Source: Nitzschia sp. DOCU1 (lineage: Eukaryota > Bacillariophyta > Bacillariophyceae > Bacillariales > Bacillariaceae). Taken from it: a stretch of 64,000 nt of DNA. Both the position numbers and the translations under genes were made by a program. Positions within the stretch are counted from its first letter, which is position 1; each line of letters opens with the position of its first letter. The notes beneath the pieces were generated by a model. The model was not told where the DNA came from. It made no database searches and worked only from the letters and a program-made list of their open reading frames with translations. Where the stretch lies: contig OX595992.1 in NCBI GenBank assembly GCA_951394045.1, positions 868,001-932,000 of the forward strand, read 5' to 3'. This document shows, in pieces, positions 34,529-45,459 of the stretch.

Positions 34529-36327
34529 CTACAAAATGTATCGAGATACATCTGCCTTCATAGTAACGTCCTTCAGACGCTCTAATACGATCGCTTTGCT
34601 GACTGTAACCTTCTGCAGTAGTCATAAATGAATGGCACTGGTGAGACCTCTCCAGCCCCGTGATGCGTAGCGCTGCGCCATCGTGCACTTACCGATCCGG
34701 CCTCCATTTCGGCCGCTTCGAAACTGATAGTTTCCATAATTCGCTCCAGTACTGTATGAAGCCGTCTTGCACCGATATTTTCCACCGTCTTGTTCAACTG
34801 AGCTGCCATGCGAGCCATTTCCCTAATTGCGTCGTCATCGAATTCCAGCTCGACACCCTCAGCCCCAATGAGCTCTTTCTGTTGCCGGAGAAGCTGCCGT
34901 GCAAAAACAAGGAAGATCACAATGTGAGTACAAGGCACAAGATGTCCATTTGCCTACGAGATGCGTGCGGATTTCTACCAACGTACATTGGCGACAGGTT
35001 CTGTCAAAATCTTGTAGAGGTCCTCTTCCGTCAAGCCAGCAAGTTCCACGCGAATTGGCAGTCTACCTTGAAGCTCTGGAAGCAAGTCGCTCACTTTAAC
35101 TGCATGGAAGGCTCCACTGGCAATGAACAAGATGTAGTCCGTATTGACATTTCCGTGTTTGGTATTGATCGTCGTACCCTCGATCAACGGAAGCAGATCG
35201 CGTTGCACGCCCTCTGCACTGGCGTCGGCTGACCGCGAGGAGAATCCTTCCCTGGGGGAACAAATTTTGTCGATTTCATCAATGAACACAATCCCACTTT
35301 CTTCCACAGCCGCGACAGCACTCTTTTTGAGATCGACGTTTTCCAGCATACGCTCGAGCTCAATTTCCAAAATAATGTTTCTTGCCTCCGAGATCGGCAA
35401 CTTCTTGCGCTCTGACTGTGCCTTCTTTCCTCCAGTCGCCAAACGTTGCATGAAGTCACTCATCGCAACTATTTGGGGGTTGCTATTGTCAACATCGCTC
35501 TGGGGTGGTTTCGTTGGAACATCTACATCAATTTCCTGGTCGTCCAACAACCCCTGACGCAACATGTCTCGAAAGGAGTCCCTGCCCCGAGCTGCAGTCT
35601 CCGATGATGGTCCAGCGAGAATGTCAAGAATACGTTCTTCCGCTACTTTCTCCGCCTGTTCCTTCAGCTGCTCCGTATGTTTCTTCTTCGCAAGCTGCAT
35701 GGAAACATCCATCAAGTCGCGAATAATCTGATCTACGTCCCTTCCATGATAACCCACTTCTGTGAATTTGGTAGCCTCCACCTTCAGGAAGGGTGCATCA
35801 TTCATCATGGCCATACGGCGAGCAACCTCCGTCTTTCCACATCCTTTACATAGAAGAGAAAGAATTTCGAAATGAGCAAGTACGCACGCAGTTTCAAAAG
35901 CAAAACACTTAATCACCAACGTACCCGTAGGTCCGACCAACAGCACATTCCTAGGGGTAACTTCTTTGCGAAGCTCATCTGGCAATTGACGCCGACGCCA
36001 TCGGTTTCTCATTGCGATTGCTACCGCCTTTTTAGCATCTTGTTGTCCCACAATATGGCGATCCAAAGCGGCCACAATCTCCGATGGCTTCAAGTTATTC
36101 TTGAGCTCTTCGGCTCGGCTGTTGTTAATCGAGGAAAGATCCTTTCCAGGTGCCGCCACCGGAGGAGGTGCTGGGACCTCCACTGGTGGGGGAGCCTCGG
36201 CATCCGTAGGTACCGTGGCAAACCAACGAGCTACATTGGTAGCGGCAGGTGCTACCTTGACTTTGCCGGATAATAGCAAAGATCGCGAGGTGACGCGCCG
36301 CATGGAACCCGAAACAAGCATCAACAT
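34529..36327 (-). CDS. HSLU: HslU, ATPase of the mitochondrial HslUV protease
   Basis: Exons on the minus strand are 36327-35925, 35843-34987, 34893-34693 and 34609-34529, with introns of 81, 93 and 83 bp. The product is 513 aa. The N-terminus is Arg/Ser-rich and acid-free, as in mitochondrial presequences. Then come LDRHIVGQQDAKKAVA, the Walker A GPTGCGKT restored across intron 1 (Lys138), VFIDEIDK (Walker B, Asp323) and the HslU-specific I domain between them. The sensor region TENIGARRLHTVLER follows, in the variant ENIGARRLHTVLERIME. The last exon supplies the C-terminal DVSRYIL, equivalent to the bacterial DLSRFIL that docks into HslV. Such bacterial-type proteases persist in mitochondria of many protists. 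The HslV partner is not in this window. Confidence 0.93.
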
Positions 36328-36761
36328 AGTGGGAACAATCCGAATCCTACAGTACTTCCAACCGATATCTTAACTCTCGGTTTGACCAAGTTTGTACAGC
36401 TGTTGATAAGCTTTATTCTAGCTCGTTCAGAACAACGATGCAAGAAGATGTGCGGCAAGTGATTTGAGATGTAATGTCCGGGAAGAAAGGGTACCACCGC
36501 CATCACACTATCTTCGCTTCGGATCCTCGCCTTTCCTTCGTTTTGCGTGCGATCGCAGTGGAAGTGTCATCGGCGGTGCGGCGGCGCGGCGGCGCGGAAA
36601 GATTTTGGGGGTAAAAAGTGATGCCCTCCTTCTATTTTTGGGAACGGTGATGACTACTTCGACCACCCACTGCAATGCAACAGTCGCCTATTCTACGGAC
36701 CTCACTAGATAGTACAATGTTCTAGAGGACTAGCTGTAGCGAGAGGAGCTTACCAATCGTC
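36328..36761. other. Upstream region of HslU
   Basis: This 434 bp region contains a GC-rich CGG-repeat-like stretch near 36568-36600. No gene is supported. Confidence 0.45.
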
Positions 36762-37058
36762 ATGGTTTTACAGTATTTGAAACCGGAATCCCCTACAGGA
36801 CCGGTAGTACTTGTTGGGAGTCGCTACACGGATGAGGCACAGGCCCCCCCTCTTGAAATCAGAAAAGTTCAGATTCTTCAAAAGCCAGTCCCTTCCGTTG
36901 ATTTTCATCCCCATCCTACGTACCAGGAGCAAGATTTTCTAGCAATGCCTGCGATTGATGAAATACTTAGTCTATTCCCACAACATATAAACAATCCTAA
37001 CAGTTACACTTTTCGAGCCTTATCAATTTGCGCCAGCACTGCCTGCTTCGTCACCTGA
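36762..37058 (+). CDS. Doubtful small protein, 98 aa
   Basis: This is an ATG-started open frame whose last 55 bp overlap the 3' end of the convergent AKTIP-like gene. The product is proline-rich at the start with no recognised motif. Its composition is compatible with coding but gives no positive proof. It could be the first exon of nothing, or chance. Confidence 0.3.
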   Translation: MVLQYLKPESPTGPVVLVGSRYTDEAQAPPLEIRKVQILQKPVPSVDFHPHPTYQEQDFLAMPAIDEILSLFPQHINNPNSYTFRALSICASTACFVT

Positions 37059-37865
37059 CTTTCATTACGAATGTGATGTTTCAATAGATCCCGCAATACT
37101 CGATGGCTGACTTGCTCTTCCGTGAACTTGGCCATCGAATTTTCTTCATTGACGTACATGTTCTTTTGCGATTCCCGGACGCAATGGTCGACCTTCTTTC
37201 GGTAGCCTTCTAGGTCATTTTCCGCCAACTTTTTGGCCTCCATATTCGCTTTGGCATCCGAAAAGTTCTTGGAATAGAAAATCTTTTTCAAAAACGTCAA
37301 GACAGTCACAAGATAGTGACGAGAAGGATCCCAGCTGGGATAGGCGGATTGAATGTCCAGAGCCCCTGTCTTTTCATCGACGTAGGGGTTGTAAACATAG
37401 CTAGAAAACGTAATCTCGGGCCACATATTGACGTCATTGTACTTTGGTGGAAGCTTAAGTTGAAACTTGAAAATACCATTCGTATAAGGCCCGCGGCGAA
37501 CAAAAATGATCCCATAGAAATTTCTCAAATTGTCCATCGAAGGGATAAGATAGACGCCACCTTTTTGACGAGTGAACAGTGAGAACGATGTTTCAATTAC
37601 CACGTTGTTTTCTGATGCATAACTCACCCGGAGCATGAGACTTGAGATGCTTGTACTCAATCGTCACCTTATAATCACGAAGGGCTTGCTCGCGTTCCTC
37701 CTTGATGATTTGAGATATCGTGGGGTCGTCGCGCAGCAGCGGTGGCAGCAAAGGAGACGGTGAAGGCGAGGATGAGTGAGTGAGCCGCTTGTAATGCGAA
37801 AAACAATCCTTTAAAATTCTAGTAAAGGACGGCGAGGCACTTGCACGGTCGACAATCGATTTCAT
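37004..37865 (-). CDS. AKTIP: AKTIP/FTS-like inactive ubiquitin-conjugating variant
   Basis: Exons on the minus strand are 37865-37628 and 37560-37004, with a 67 bp GT-AG intron in phase 1; the product is 264 aa. The splice restores APGGVYLIPS. The UBC fold follows: GIIFVRRGPYTNGIFKF, then LPPKYNDV, PEITFSSYVYNPYVDEKTG and a DPSRHYLVTVL helix. At the place of the active-site cysteine (after the NPYVD strand) there is ALDIQ and no cysteine, as in AKTIP/FTS of the Hook-FTS-FHIP vesicle-transport complex. The enzyme is therefore predicted to be catalytically dead. A basic, coiled C-terminal extension follows. The start at 37865 gives a short disordered N-terminus (SSPSPSP). Confidence 0.85.
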
Positions 37866-37904
37866 GCTGCAGCAAGAAGCGGTTTCAACAACAGCTCATT
37901 TCGA

Positions 37905-38397
37905 ATGAAAGGCAATCGCATTTTCCACAAACGAATCGCGTTTCTGCACAAGAGGCAACAATGGGAGTTTCATTCATCATCGTGGCTACTCACTTCGGAA
38001 GCGATGGGAGAGATTGGAATTCTCGACGGCGTGCCACCGGGCGCTGGACTCTTCATCATGTTCGACAAAAAAGACAGTCGTACCGTTGGCTCAGTTGAAG
38101 AATGTGCTGTGACAATACGTACAACGGACCATTGATGCCGCACCTTGTCGCCATGGTCAGTTTCAAGTCGTTTGGCTCCATGACACTCAAGAGGAAGAAG
38201 GGTCGGCCCAAAAGGCGTTAAATAACGGTTTCTACTCCTACGAATTCCTTCTGATGACGAATGCTAATACGCGGTCAGTCCTTCGATTTCAACCAAGACA
38301 TGCGCCTGCGCCTCCTGCCAGCGGAGTTGGTCTCACTCCCACAAACAGCGGGAACACTCTTTCTCAAGTAAATTCGGCGTCCTCGAAGCAAGAATAA
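37905..38397 (+). CDS. Small orphan with a frame break (unplaced short intron or frameshift)
   Basis: The first segment starts at an ATG at 37905 and runs open to a TGA at 38133 (ending KKDSRTVGSVEECAV...). A second, different frame is open from 38113 to a TAA at 38395 and reads FQVVWLHDTQEEEGSAQ and FYSYEFLLMTNANTRS, which looks like folded protein. The two may be joined by a short intron ending at the AG at 38160, with possible donors at 38085 or 38094 giving 67-76 bp. Alternatively, a one-base change near 38131 broke the frame. No family recognised. The start lies only 39 bp from the divergent AKTIP-like start, which argues for caution. Confidence 0.35.
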
Positions 38398-38798
38398 GCG
38401 GCTTTTCCCCAGGACAAGCCATCATTTTCCTGAAGCAAGTGTTGTAAGTGAATCTTTGTCACTGGAATTTGCAAGTGGTAGTGCCATTGTCTGGATTTGA
38501 GGGTCGAAAAAGAACGCATTCTTGGATTCAACACCAGAGGCGCAAAGTCGGCCACTGCAGATTTTCGAGCGCGCCCGGCTCCCTGACCCACACTTTGTAC
38601 CAGAGTTGACGTCACGTCGATTTTTTTGGACGACTGTTGAGAAGTGATCTTCGAACTACATAGTGGAGGCAAGACCAAAACTCAAAGTTGCATTTCGCAG
38701 CTTGAAGAGACCACGTGGAGACGTCATTCACTGACTTGATTGCTGTTGTTGCCTTGACCCCATTTGTAGAAGCATTGGCGTAGTTATTGGGATCTACC
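38398..38798. other. Upstream region of the two-exon orphan
   Basis: This 401 bp region contains a TGACGTCA palindrome at 38607-38614. A minus-strand open frame at 38364-38678 lacks support. Confidence 0.45.
38607..38614. promoter_or_regulatory. CRE palindrome TGACGTCA
   Basis: This is an exact bZIP consensus 185 bp upstream of the orphan start at 38799. Role inferred only. Confidence 0.35.
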
Positions 38799-40723
38799 AT
38801 GTCGTCGGCTTCCGATAAAAATACTGAAATTTGGTCGACACGACTGCAACGAGAATTGCTGGCGTTGACGAGCGACAATGCTCCTGGTGACACAAAGGAA
38901 GCTTTGCAAACCGTTTTGCCTCCCTTTGTATCTATGCGGGACCATGTTTTGGATATTGAAAAGGGTAACTGCACTGTTTCCTTCTTGGTGGATTTGCCTC
39001 CCAAGGAAGGCGCGGTGGATCCTGCAGAGATTGTAGTAGCTTTGGACTTGTCGCTTCAGAAAAAGTCAGATGGTTCCGTGGACCCAGTTGCAGTTGCTTA
39101 CCCCTTCGTTAAGCCTACAGCAATTCTCCACTCTGGGTCTAGTCGCTTTCCAGAGGGTTCGTCCATCACAGACGGTGATGAAATCGAGATCGAAATGGAC
39201 TGGACCCCTAGCCTTCATCTGACTGACGCCATTCTTAATATTGGCCTGAAAATCAAGGAATCCATATCACAGGGTGAGCCGTTCCACCCTGCTCCGCCAA
39301 AGCCGAAAGATACTGTTGGAGATATGGTAGATCGAGCCAAGAGATTGGGCACTTCGTTTAGCAAAGGGATTCGAGGACTGGCCGAAAAGGCAGACCCAAC
39401 CAAGGAGAAGAAAGGCACGGGTATGCGACTACCGACGGTACCAGGTAGAAAGTCAAAGACGAAGCCTACCAAATCTCCCAGGGCGGCTACACCTGGCGAG
39501 GTGCGAATTGGAGACGAAATCAATATGCTGGAAGCGCCGTGGGTAGACTGCCAGGGAGTGTATTCATGCAAAGCGATTCGGCGACCGGCCTTTGTTGACG
39601 AAGCCATGGCAGTAGCGGCTCAAATGAATGCGAGCAAGAGCCCGAGTGGTGATCAGCAGGTGAGCTTGTCTGATGCTGGCGATGGCACGATTCCAGATGA
39701 TTTGAAGGATTTTATGCAAGCACAAGCCGTGGGCCTCACGAAGGTGTGTTGGCTTTTGCCCGCCTCAATTTGTTTTGTCTTATTGCTCACTCTGCTTATT
39801 TTTCTCCCCGTTTTCAGGCGGCCAGTGCGGGATTCGCTGGGGCTGGAGCGATGTTCCGCACATTTACACAATCGGCGCGAAGTGTGCTAGAAGAATCCTT
39901 CCTAATGATTACGGAAACCCACATCATTGAAATGCGATCGAACAAGTTGAATTTGAGCACTGGAATCGTCACCTTTGCTATCCCCATTGACATGTTGGCC
40001 AAGCTCAAGTTTCGGCGCCAAGAATCCATATCGCTTTTCTTCAAACCGGCACCCGATGATCCTTTAATTTATATGTGTCCCGACAGTGCTGACTGTGTAC
40101 ATCAAATCCAATCCGTGTTGAAGCGACACGGTGTCAAGGGAAAACACACCAATGCTGCAACTCACCGAGCTATCAACCAAGCTCTTCATTTGGTGCAAGA
40201 AATCCAGACAAAGGAACTTGCTTTGAAGCACGATCCCAATGTCGAACGCGTTAACGAAATCATGGATCTGTATCGTCAGGCAGCGGAACGTTTTGAGGCC
40301 GCTGGTGATGTGAGACACGAAGAAGTTGTGACGCATATGCGAAAGTTTTTGGCGCTACCACTTACCGCCAGCATTCTAGATGGCACGTATCAGAAGCCAG
40401 ATGGTGAAGCTCCAATTTCGACCAAAGAAGGTGAGGGTGTGGTGCTCGAGTCTGGTCCGATGGACGACGACACACCAGCGATGGCGGCACCAAAGCGAAC
40501 GAATAGTGAAGATCGAGCCTTCGAAGAAAATATGGAAAATATTCTTAAGGAAGCAGAGGCAGACTTGGCCAACATGAAGGTAGAAGAAGAAGACCCAGAG
40601 TTTGAGGCCATGTTTGAAGAGACTACCGGTCTTGGTGACGGTGACGAAGACGATGCCATTGCAGACTTTGAAAATATGCTCAAGGAGGCCGATAATGAAC
40701 TTGCCGAATTGATGGCATCATAA
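38799..40723 (+). CDS. Orphan, two-exon conserved-looking protein
   Basis: Exons are 38799-39743 and 39818-40723, with a 74 bp GT-AG intron in phase 0; the product is 616 aa. Residues about 1-150 look folded and carry a beta-rich stretch with HVLDIEKGNCTVSFLVDLPP and a later DEIEIEMDW. The middle is a basic linker (GRKSKTKPTKSP). Exon 2 begins with a beta-strand-rich region resembling a PH/GRAM-like fold (ESFLMITETHIIEMR, VTFAIPIDMLAKLKFRR, ISLFFKP), then helices and an acidic C-terminus (EEEDPEFEAMFEE). A lipid- or vesicle-related adaptor is a guess from the PH-like look only. The start is the first ATG of the frame. Confidence 0.72.
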
Positions 40724-41090
40724 CATTGAAGATGGATCAAGACGAGTTACTTTGAACTAGCTAAAGAACAAAATGGTACAGATTGACTTTTGTGAGACTT
40801 TGATGAGGAAGGACACAGAGAGTAGAGTACATGCTGAAATCGTAGATACATTGTGCACCTACCTGTAGCTTTTCCGTAGTCAAAGTGGTCAAGCAACCAT
40901 TGCGCGTCTGGGACGCGCGAGCAATGATCGCACGTCACAAACGCACGTGACGCGGGCGTAGTGGCTCTTACTTCACCGAAATCCTCTTCACCATCACGTT
41001 CCGCCTTCCGAAGGAATCTTTCTCCTTCGTCCCCATAGTTATTCGCCTTGCCAATCGTGATTGCAACATCACATCATTGACAACAAGAAA
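40724..41090. other. Spacer with two palindromes
   Basis: This 367 bp region lies between two plus-strand genes. A hairpin at 40898-40926 (CATTGCGCGTC / GACGCGC...GCAATG) is followed by CGTCAC...GTGACG, the latter including a CACGTG box at 40944-40949. These could serve the AMP deaminase promoter, 145-190 bp upstream of its start. Confidence 0.5.
40944..40949. promoter_or_regulatory. CACGTG box within an inverted repeat
   Basis: This is a bHLH/bZIP-type G-box inside a CGTCAC...GTGACG inverted repeat, 141 bp before the AMP deaminase start. Role inferred. Confidence 0.35.
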
Positions 41091-43612
41091 ATGGCTAACA
41101 GCAGAAGATCTAGCATGACCTTTCAGGAAGGAGGGCCACCTGACCCGATTAACTTTCTACGTCGCGTCTCTGGTGATGATGACGGTGACAATTTTCGTCG
41201 TTCCGATTCGGCGGATGACCTACTGCAGTCGGACGACGAGGGATTCGACGACGAGGCACTCGTCACGGATGTACCAGACGTCCCTCCGCCTCCTCATCGC
41301 CACTCTCGTCAGATTAGTGGTCGTCGCAAGCAGGATCCTCCTGCACGTGAACGTCCTTTGCCAGGGCAACCTTGGCCGTATCGTGACACCTTATCGTTCA
41401 CTCGTACGTTGATCTTTTATGGAGCGGGGTCCATTACGCACGAAAGTGAACGGGCTTGTGTACAAATTCAAGAAGCTCGGGAGCTTCGCCAAAAGTACTA
41501 TGGATGCAATGGCAGTAAGACCGCATCCGATGAATTTCTAACGGAAGAAAATCTTCAATTTGGATTTGGCAAGGAAGGCATCATTGAAATTTACCGCGCG
41601 TCTGACGTTGACAAGTTGGACAATTTAGTTCAAGTCCCGAATGAAGATGAGTTCCACAAGGATTATCACCGCTTGGTGAATATTGCTAATGATGGTTCAG
41701 TGAGATCGTTCTCTTTTCAACGACTTCAGCTGTTGTCGTCCGCGTTTCGCATGCACAATACTATGAACGGGCCTGCTGAGGCGGCAGAGCAAAGCAATCT
41801 GCTTGGGACTGACTTTTATCGAACCTTCAAAATCGACAATCACATTCATGCCGCAGCGGCACCGACTGCGAGGCAATTTGTTGATTTCGTCACCAGAAAG
41901 CTGGAGACGGAACCCGATGCTGTCGTTTCTCCTGATGGCAAAACTCTGAGGGAAGTATTCACTGAGGCTGGAATCGACAAGGATCACTTGACGATTGACG
42001 CTTTCAATGTTCTGGCGGACTACTCTGTCTATCAGCGCTTTGATAATTTCAACGCCAAGTACAGTCCCTTTCGCATGGCAGATTTGCGGCGCATCTTTCT
42101 CAAAACGTCCAATTCCATGGGAGGGCGCTACTTTGCAGAACTCATGAAGCTTGTTCTCAGTCGTCACGAAGAGGGCAAGGGTCATAAATCTGGAGCTGAG
42201 ATGCGCCTCAGCATTTACGGTATGGAACGCCACGAATGGCAGGATTTAGCTGAGTGGATGTTGACAGACTGGGGAGGGGATTTTCCCGGGCCTGTCATTT
42301 CCACCAACAACCGATGGTTGATTCAGATTCCTCGGTTGTGGCGTATCTACAGCTGCAAGCCAGGAACTTGCAATCGATCGTACATTGAAATGTTGGAGAA
42401 TATCTTCATTCCCATGTTTGAAGCCACATTGTATCCAGATAAGCATCCAAAACTTGCAGAGTGCTTAACCCACATCGTTGGAATCGATTCAGTAGACGAC
42501 GAAGGAGAGCCAGAGGTAAGTTGGGAGACGGCATGGATTATCATGCATGTTAATCTTGTTACTCATTTTTGATTTGCAGGAATCGACGGGAGGACTTCGA
42601 CCTCATGAATGGACAAGGCAAGAAAATCCTTCGTATTGGTGGCAGCTCTACTACCTTTGGTCAAATCTGGAGGTTTTGAATACGCTTCGAAAGGCGCGAG
42701 GGTTGAATACGATTGCCCTGCGTCCTCACGCGGGAGAAACAGGCAACCCGATGCACCTCGCTTCTACCTATCTTTGCTGCGAGTCTATCAACCACGGGTA
42801 AGTGCTGTCTGCTAGAATCACGTTGAGCCCTTGTTATCATTGCGGTTCTTCGACTAATATTTTCAACACTCTCTTTCTGAACAGAATCAATCTAGATATG
42901 CAAGTGAGCTTGCAGTACCTGTACTATCTGGATCAGGTACGTCTCTGAGTCATTTCTTCGTTAATCTCTGCCATGGTGATATGGTGTGCTCATCCAATTT
43001 CGTTGTCGAACAGATCGGTCTTTCTATCAGTCCCCTTTCGAACAACTTTCTTTTCCGCAAAATTGCGGAGAATCCATTCCAAAAGTTCTTTCGCAGGGGT
43101 TTGAATGTGACTTTGTCCACGGACGATCCATTACTGTTCCACATGTCTGATGACGCGTTGCTAGAAGAGTACTCGGTGGCTCGGGCCACCTTTGATCTCT
43201 CAATGACGGACTTGATGGTGAGTTACTTGACAGGGTACCCCCCTCCATGTTTTGAGATGCTCGAGCTAATACCTACCTTTTCCTTTGCAACCGTCAGGAA
43301 ATTGCTCGCAACTCGATTCTGCAATCGGGATTTGAAGAAGAATTCAAACAGAAGTACTTGGGAAAGGACTATCGTAAGGGTGTAACTCACTGTGACGAGC
43401 AAATGACCCACGTGCCTCTCATCCGAGCCAAGTTTCGAGCGGAGCACCTGGCTATTGAGCATATGATTTGTCATTTGGTAGCTGCTGGAAAGGGCAAGGC
43501 TGTTTTGGAGGAAATGAAAGTTCAATTTGGTTTGGCTCGGGATGCTCACCGCAATGTGCTGTTTGACAATATGGACGAAGTTCCCCACTTCCCCGAGCAG
43601 AGTCAGTTGTAA
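41091..43612 (+). CDS. AMPD: AMP deaminase
   Basis: Exons are 41091-42515, 42580-42797, 42885-42936, 43014-43217 and 43298-43612, with introns of 64, 87, 77 and 80 bp. The product is 737 aa. The metal-binding DNHIHAAAA (His251, His253) starts the TIM-barrel core. NAKYSPF, RLSIYGMERHEW, GNPMHLASTYLCCESINHG and the catalytic region NVTLSTDDPLLFH follow, then EEYSVA and ARNSILQSGF. It hydrolyses AMP to IMP and ammonia in the purine nucleotide cycle in the cytosol. The N-terminal 100 residues are acidic and disordered, as in other family members. Introns 2-4 crowd the 3' half, and exon 3 is only 52 bp; the SINHG-INL join is exact to the family. Confidence 0.96.
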
Positions 43613-44058
43613 GCTTCTTTCTCCATTCGAAACATTGGTTCCAAGATATTGTTAAGACGTGGGGGGTGGCGCATATGGCCACACTATTCGACGGGAGCGA
43701 AAACTAAAGCTAATATAAAATTGAGTTGAACGTGGATACTACCACGAAAGAGGGCTTTGGCATAACCTCAAGTCCATAGCAAGTCGACGAGCTACGACAT
43801 GATCGTGTAGATCTTTTGGTTGCATAGGTATTTAGCATAAGTATATACATAGCTAAGAGAACTCGTTCGTCACAGAAAATGCACTACGAGTAGTACTATT
43901 GGCGTTCGGGTTGACACCACCGGGAAATCCCATTGACAACCCTTTTCTTCAAAAACACTGCTGGAACTTCTCTTGGATCATTTCTTGTTATCGAACCACA
44001 AGTCTCACAAATCGAAAGGCACACAACTTAAACGCAGCACGGCCACCTTCCATACACA
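43613..44058. other. Intergenic
   Basis: These 446 bp lie between AMP deaminase and the small repeat protein. They are AT-richer near 43710-43860 and hold no supported gene. Confidence 0.5.
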
Positions 44059-44415
44059 ATGTTCTCCGCCCTCGCCGACTTCGCCAACCGCTCCAGCATC
44101 TACAAGAGACACGAGGCTAGGAGCTCCCTCAACCACGGAAATGAAGCTCAACAACCTATCCATGCCCCCCATGTCCCTACCGATCAATCGATGAGCGAAA
44201 CTTTTAGCAAATTGATGAGACGATCGACCATTTACAATAAACATGAGGTCGACCACCAAGAACTGAAGCACGACCCCCATGCCGGAGAACGACACATGCC
44301 GGTCATTGGCCCAAACCAGGATAATGGAATGTTAGGTACCTTGCAAAGGTTGAACACAAAATCTTCCATTTACGATCGCAACTCTCGCCGCAATCAATTT
44401 CTGCATGATGCATGA
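44059..44415 (+). CDS. Small protein with three SSIY repeats
   Basis: This is a single-exon gene of 118 aa. Three copies of a short module are visible: FANRSSIYKRHE (about 8-19), LMRRSTIYNKHE (about 52-63) and LNTKSSIYDRNS (about 97-108). The pattern is L/F-x2-[RK]-S-[ST]-I-Y-x-[RK]-[HN], a plausible phosphosite or short linear motif. The spacers are rich in His and Asn. No family recognised. The ATG is the first in a clean frame and the downstream gene is 1 kb away. Confidence 0.6.
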   Translation: MFSALADFANRSSIYKRHEARSSLNHGNEAQQPIHAPHVPTDQSMSETFSKLMRRSTIYNKHEVDHQELKHDPHAGERHMPVIGPNQDNGMLGTLQRLNTKSSIYDRNSRRNQFLHDA

Positions 44416-45459
44416 ATAACGAAATGCTTTCCGATCTGAGCAGGATCCCGTCCCAGTCTTTTTTTCTCTGAACACATTACTCTAGACAACCAATTTTCCA
44501 AACGCACGTGGTTGGTGCGCGCCATACTTTCTTTCATTTTTCACCTCTTGAGGATACCATTCGAATCTCGCGACAGAACTTGATAGTCGAATGTCAGGGC
44601 TTGTATCGTTGCACCCTCCCAAGCAAACCCCAATGTAGGCTTGCTGCAGGAACGGTATCTCCTCACAGCTGCATGTAGCTCCGAAATCTTACCTCGTGTA
44701 CACAATACTGCTGCTCATGTAGAATTGTGATTTGTTGCTAGTATGAACAACTCCGACGGAAACCATCAATAACAGCAGCTCTACTTAAGAAGATAGCCGG
44801 GTACTATTGTCATTCGAACTACAGTACGAATGGAGTTCCAAAAAGTACCCCAAGGGGCGGTTCGGCAAGTGGGAACAAACAAGTGCAGTACAGGTACCTT
44901 AGGCAGGTCAGTCGCACCCGGGAGTCGAACATACAACTGACTACTCTAGTAGAGTAGAGAATCGATTGTACACAAAAAGCGAGAATGTACACCGTTCTTT
45001 CGAGTTTCCCCCGCTAGTAGCAACTTTTCGATGATTTGGCTTCTCTAGCTGGTAGTCGAGTACACTGCCACGTTGCCCTGCCCCTATGTGTTGCATCGTC
45101 TTGTTGAGTGTAGTGACGGATCGTCAACTTCACTACGTGCGCAGAGGGGGGCAGAGGGGAGACTACCTGGTACATACAGCGCCCGAGACACTGCTGAAAA
45201 GGCTTGATGCCTCAGCTAGTATCATAGCTCACCCGTCCTCCAGCAGTCCATCATTCATATGATACGTACTATGTCACGGTATCATAGTTGTATATACAAT
45301 TCTTTTTAAGTACCAAACTTTTAAGCGAATATTTGGCGACCGAAGCCCCTACCCACCACTCCATCTAGTCCTCGATTGCCACTCACCCTTCGGTCATCCT
45401 CAGGGGGTGTGTCACGTCCCCACATTCCTACCCCAACCAAGCAACGTCACCTTTGAGCA
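44416..45459. other. Spacer before the mobile block
   Basis: These 1044 bp carry no supported gene. They hold a short palindrome CTACTCT-AGT-AGAGTAG at 44941-44957, nearby direct TGTACAC copies (about 44967 and 44989), and direct GTATCATAG copies (about 45219 and 45280). The left end of the mobile element should lie in this stretch, but no terminal repeat was identified. Confidence 0.45.

Noticed and set aside
37428..37440. TGACGTCA within the AKTIP-like exon
   Set aside because: It lies in coding sequence (NDVN codons) and is explained by the protein.
44900..44945. GGGAGTCGAAC, resembling the reverse complement of a tRNA T-arm
   Set aside because: The flanking bases cannot form the 5 bp T stem and no A box or acceptor stem is present.
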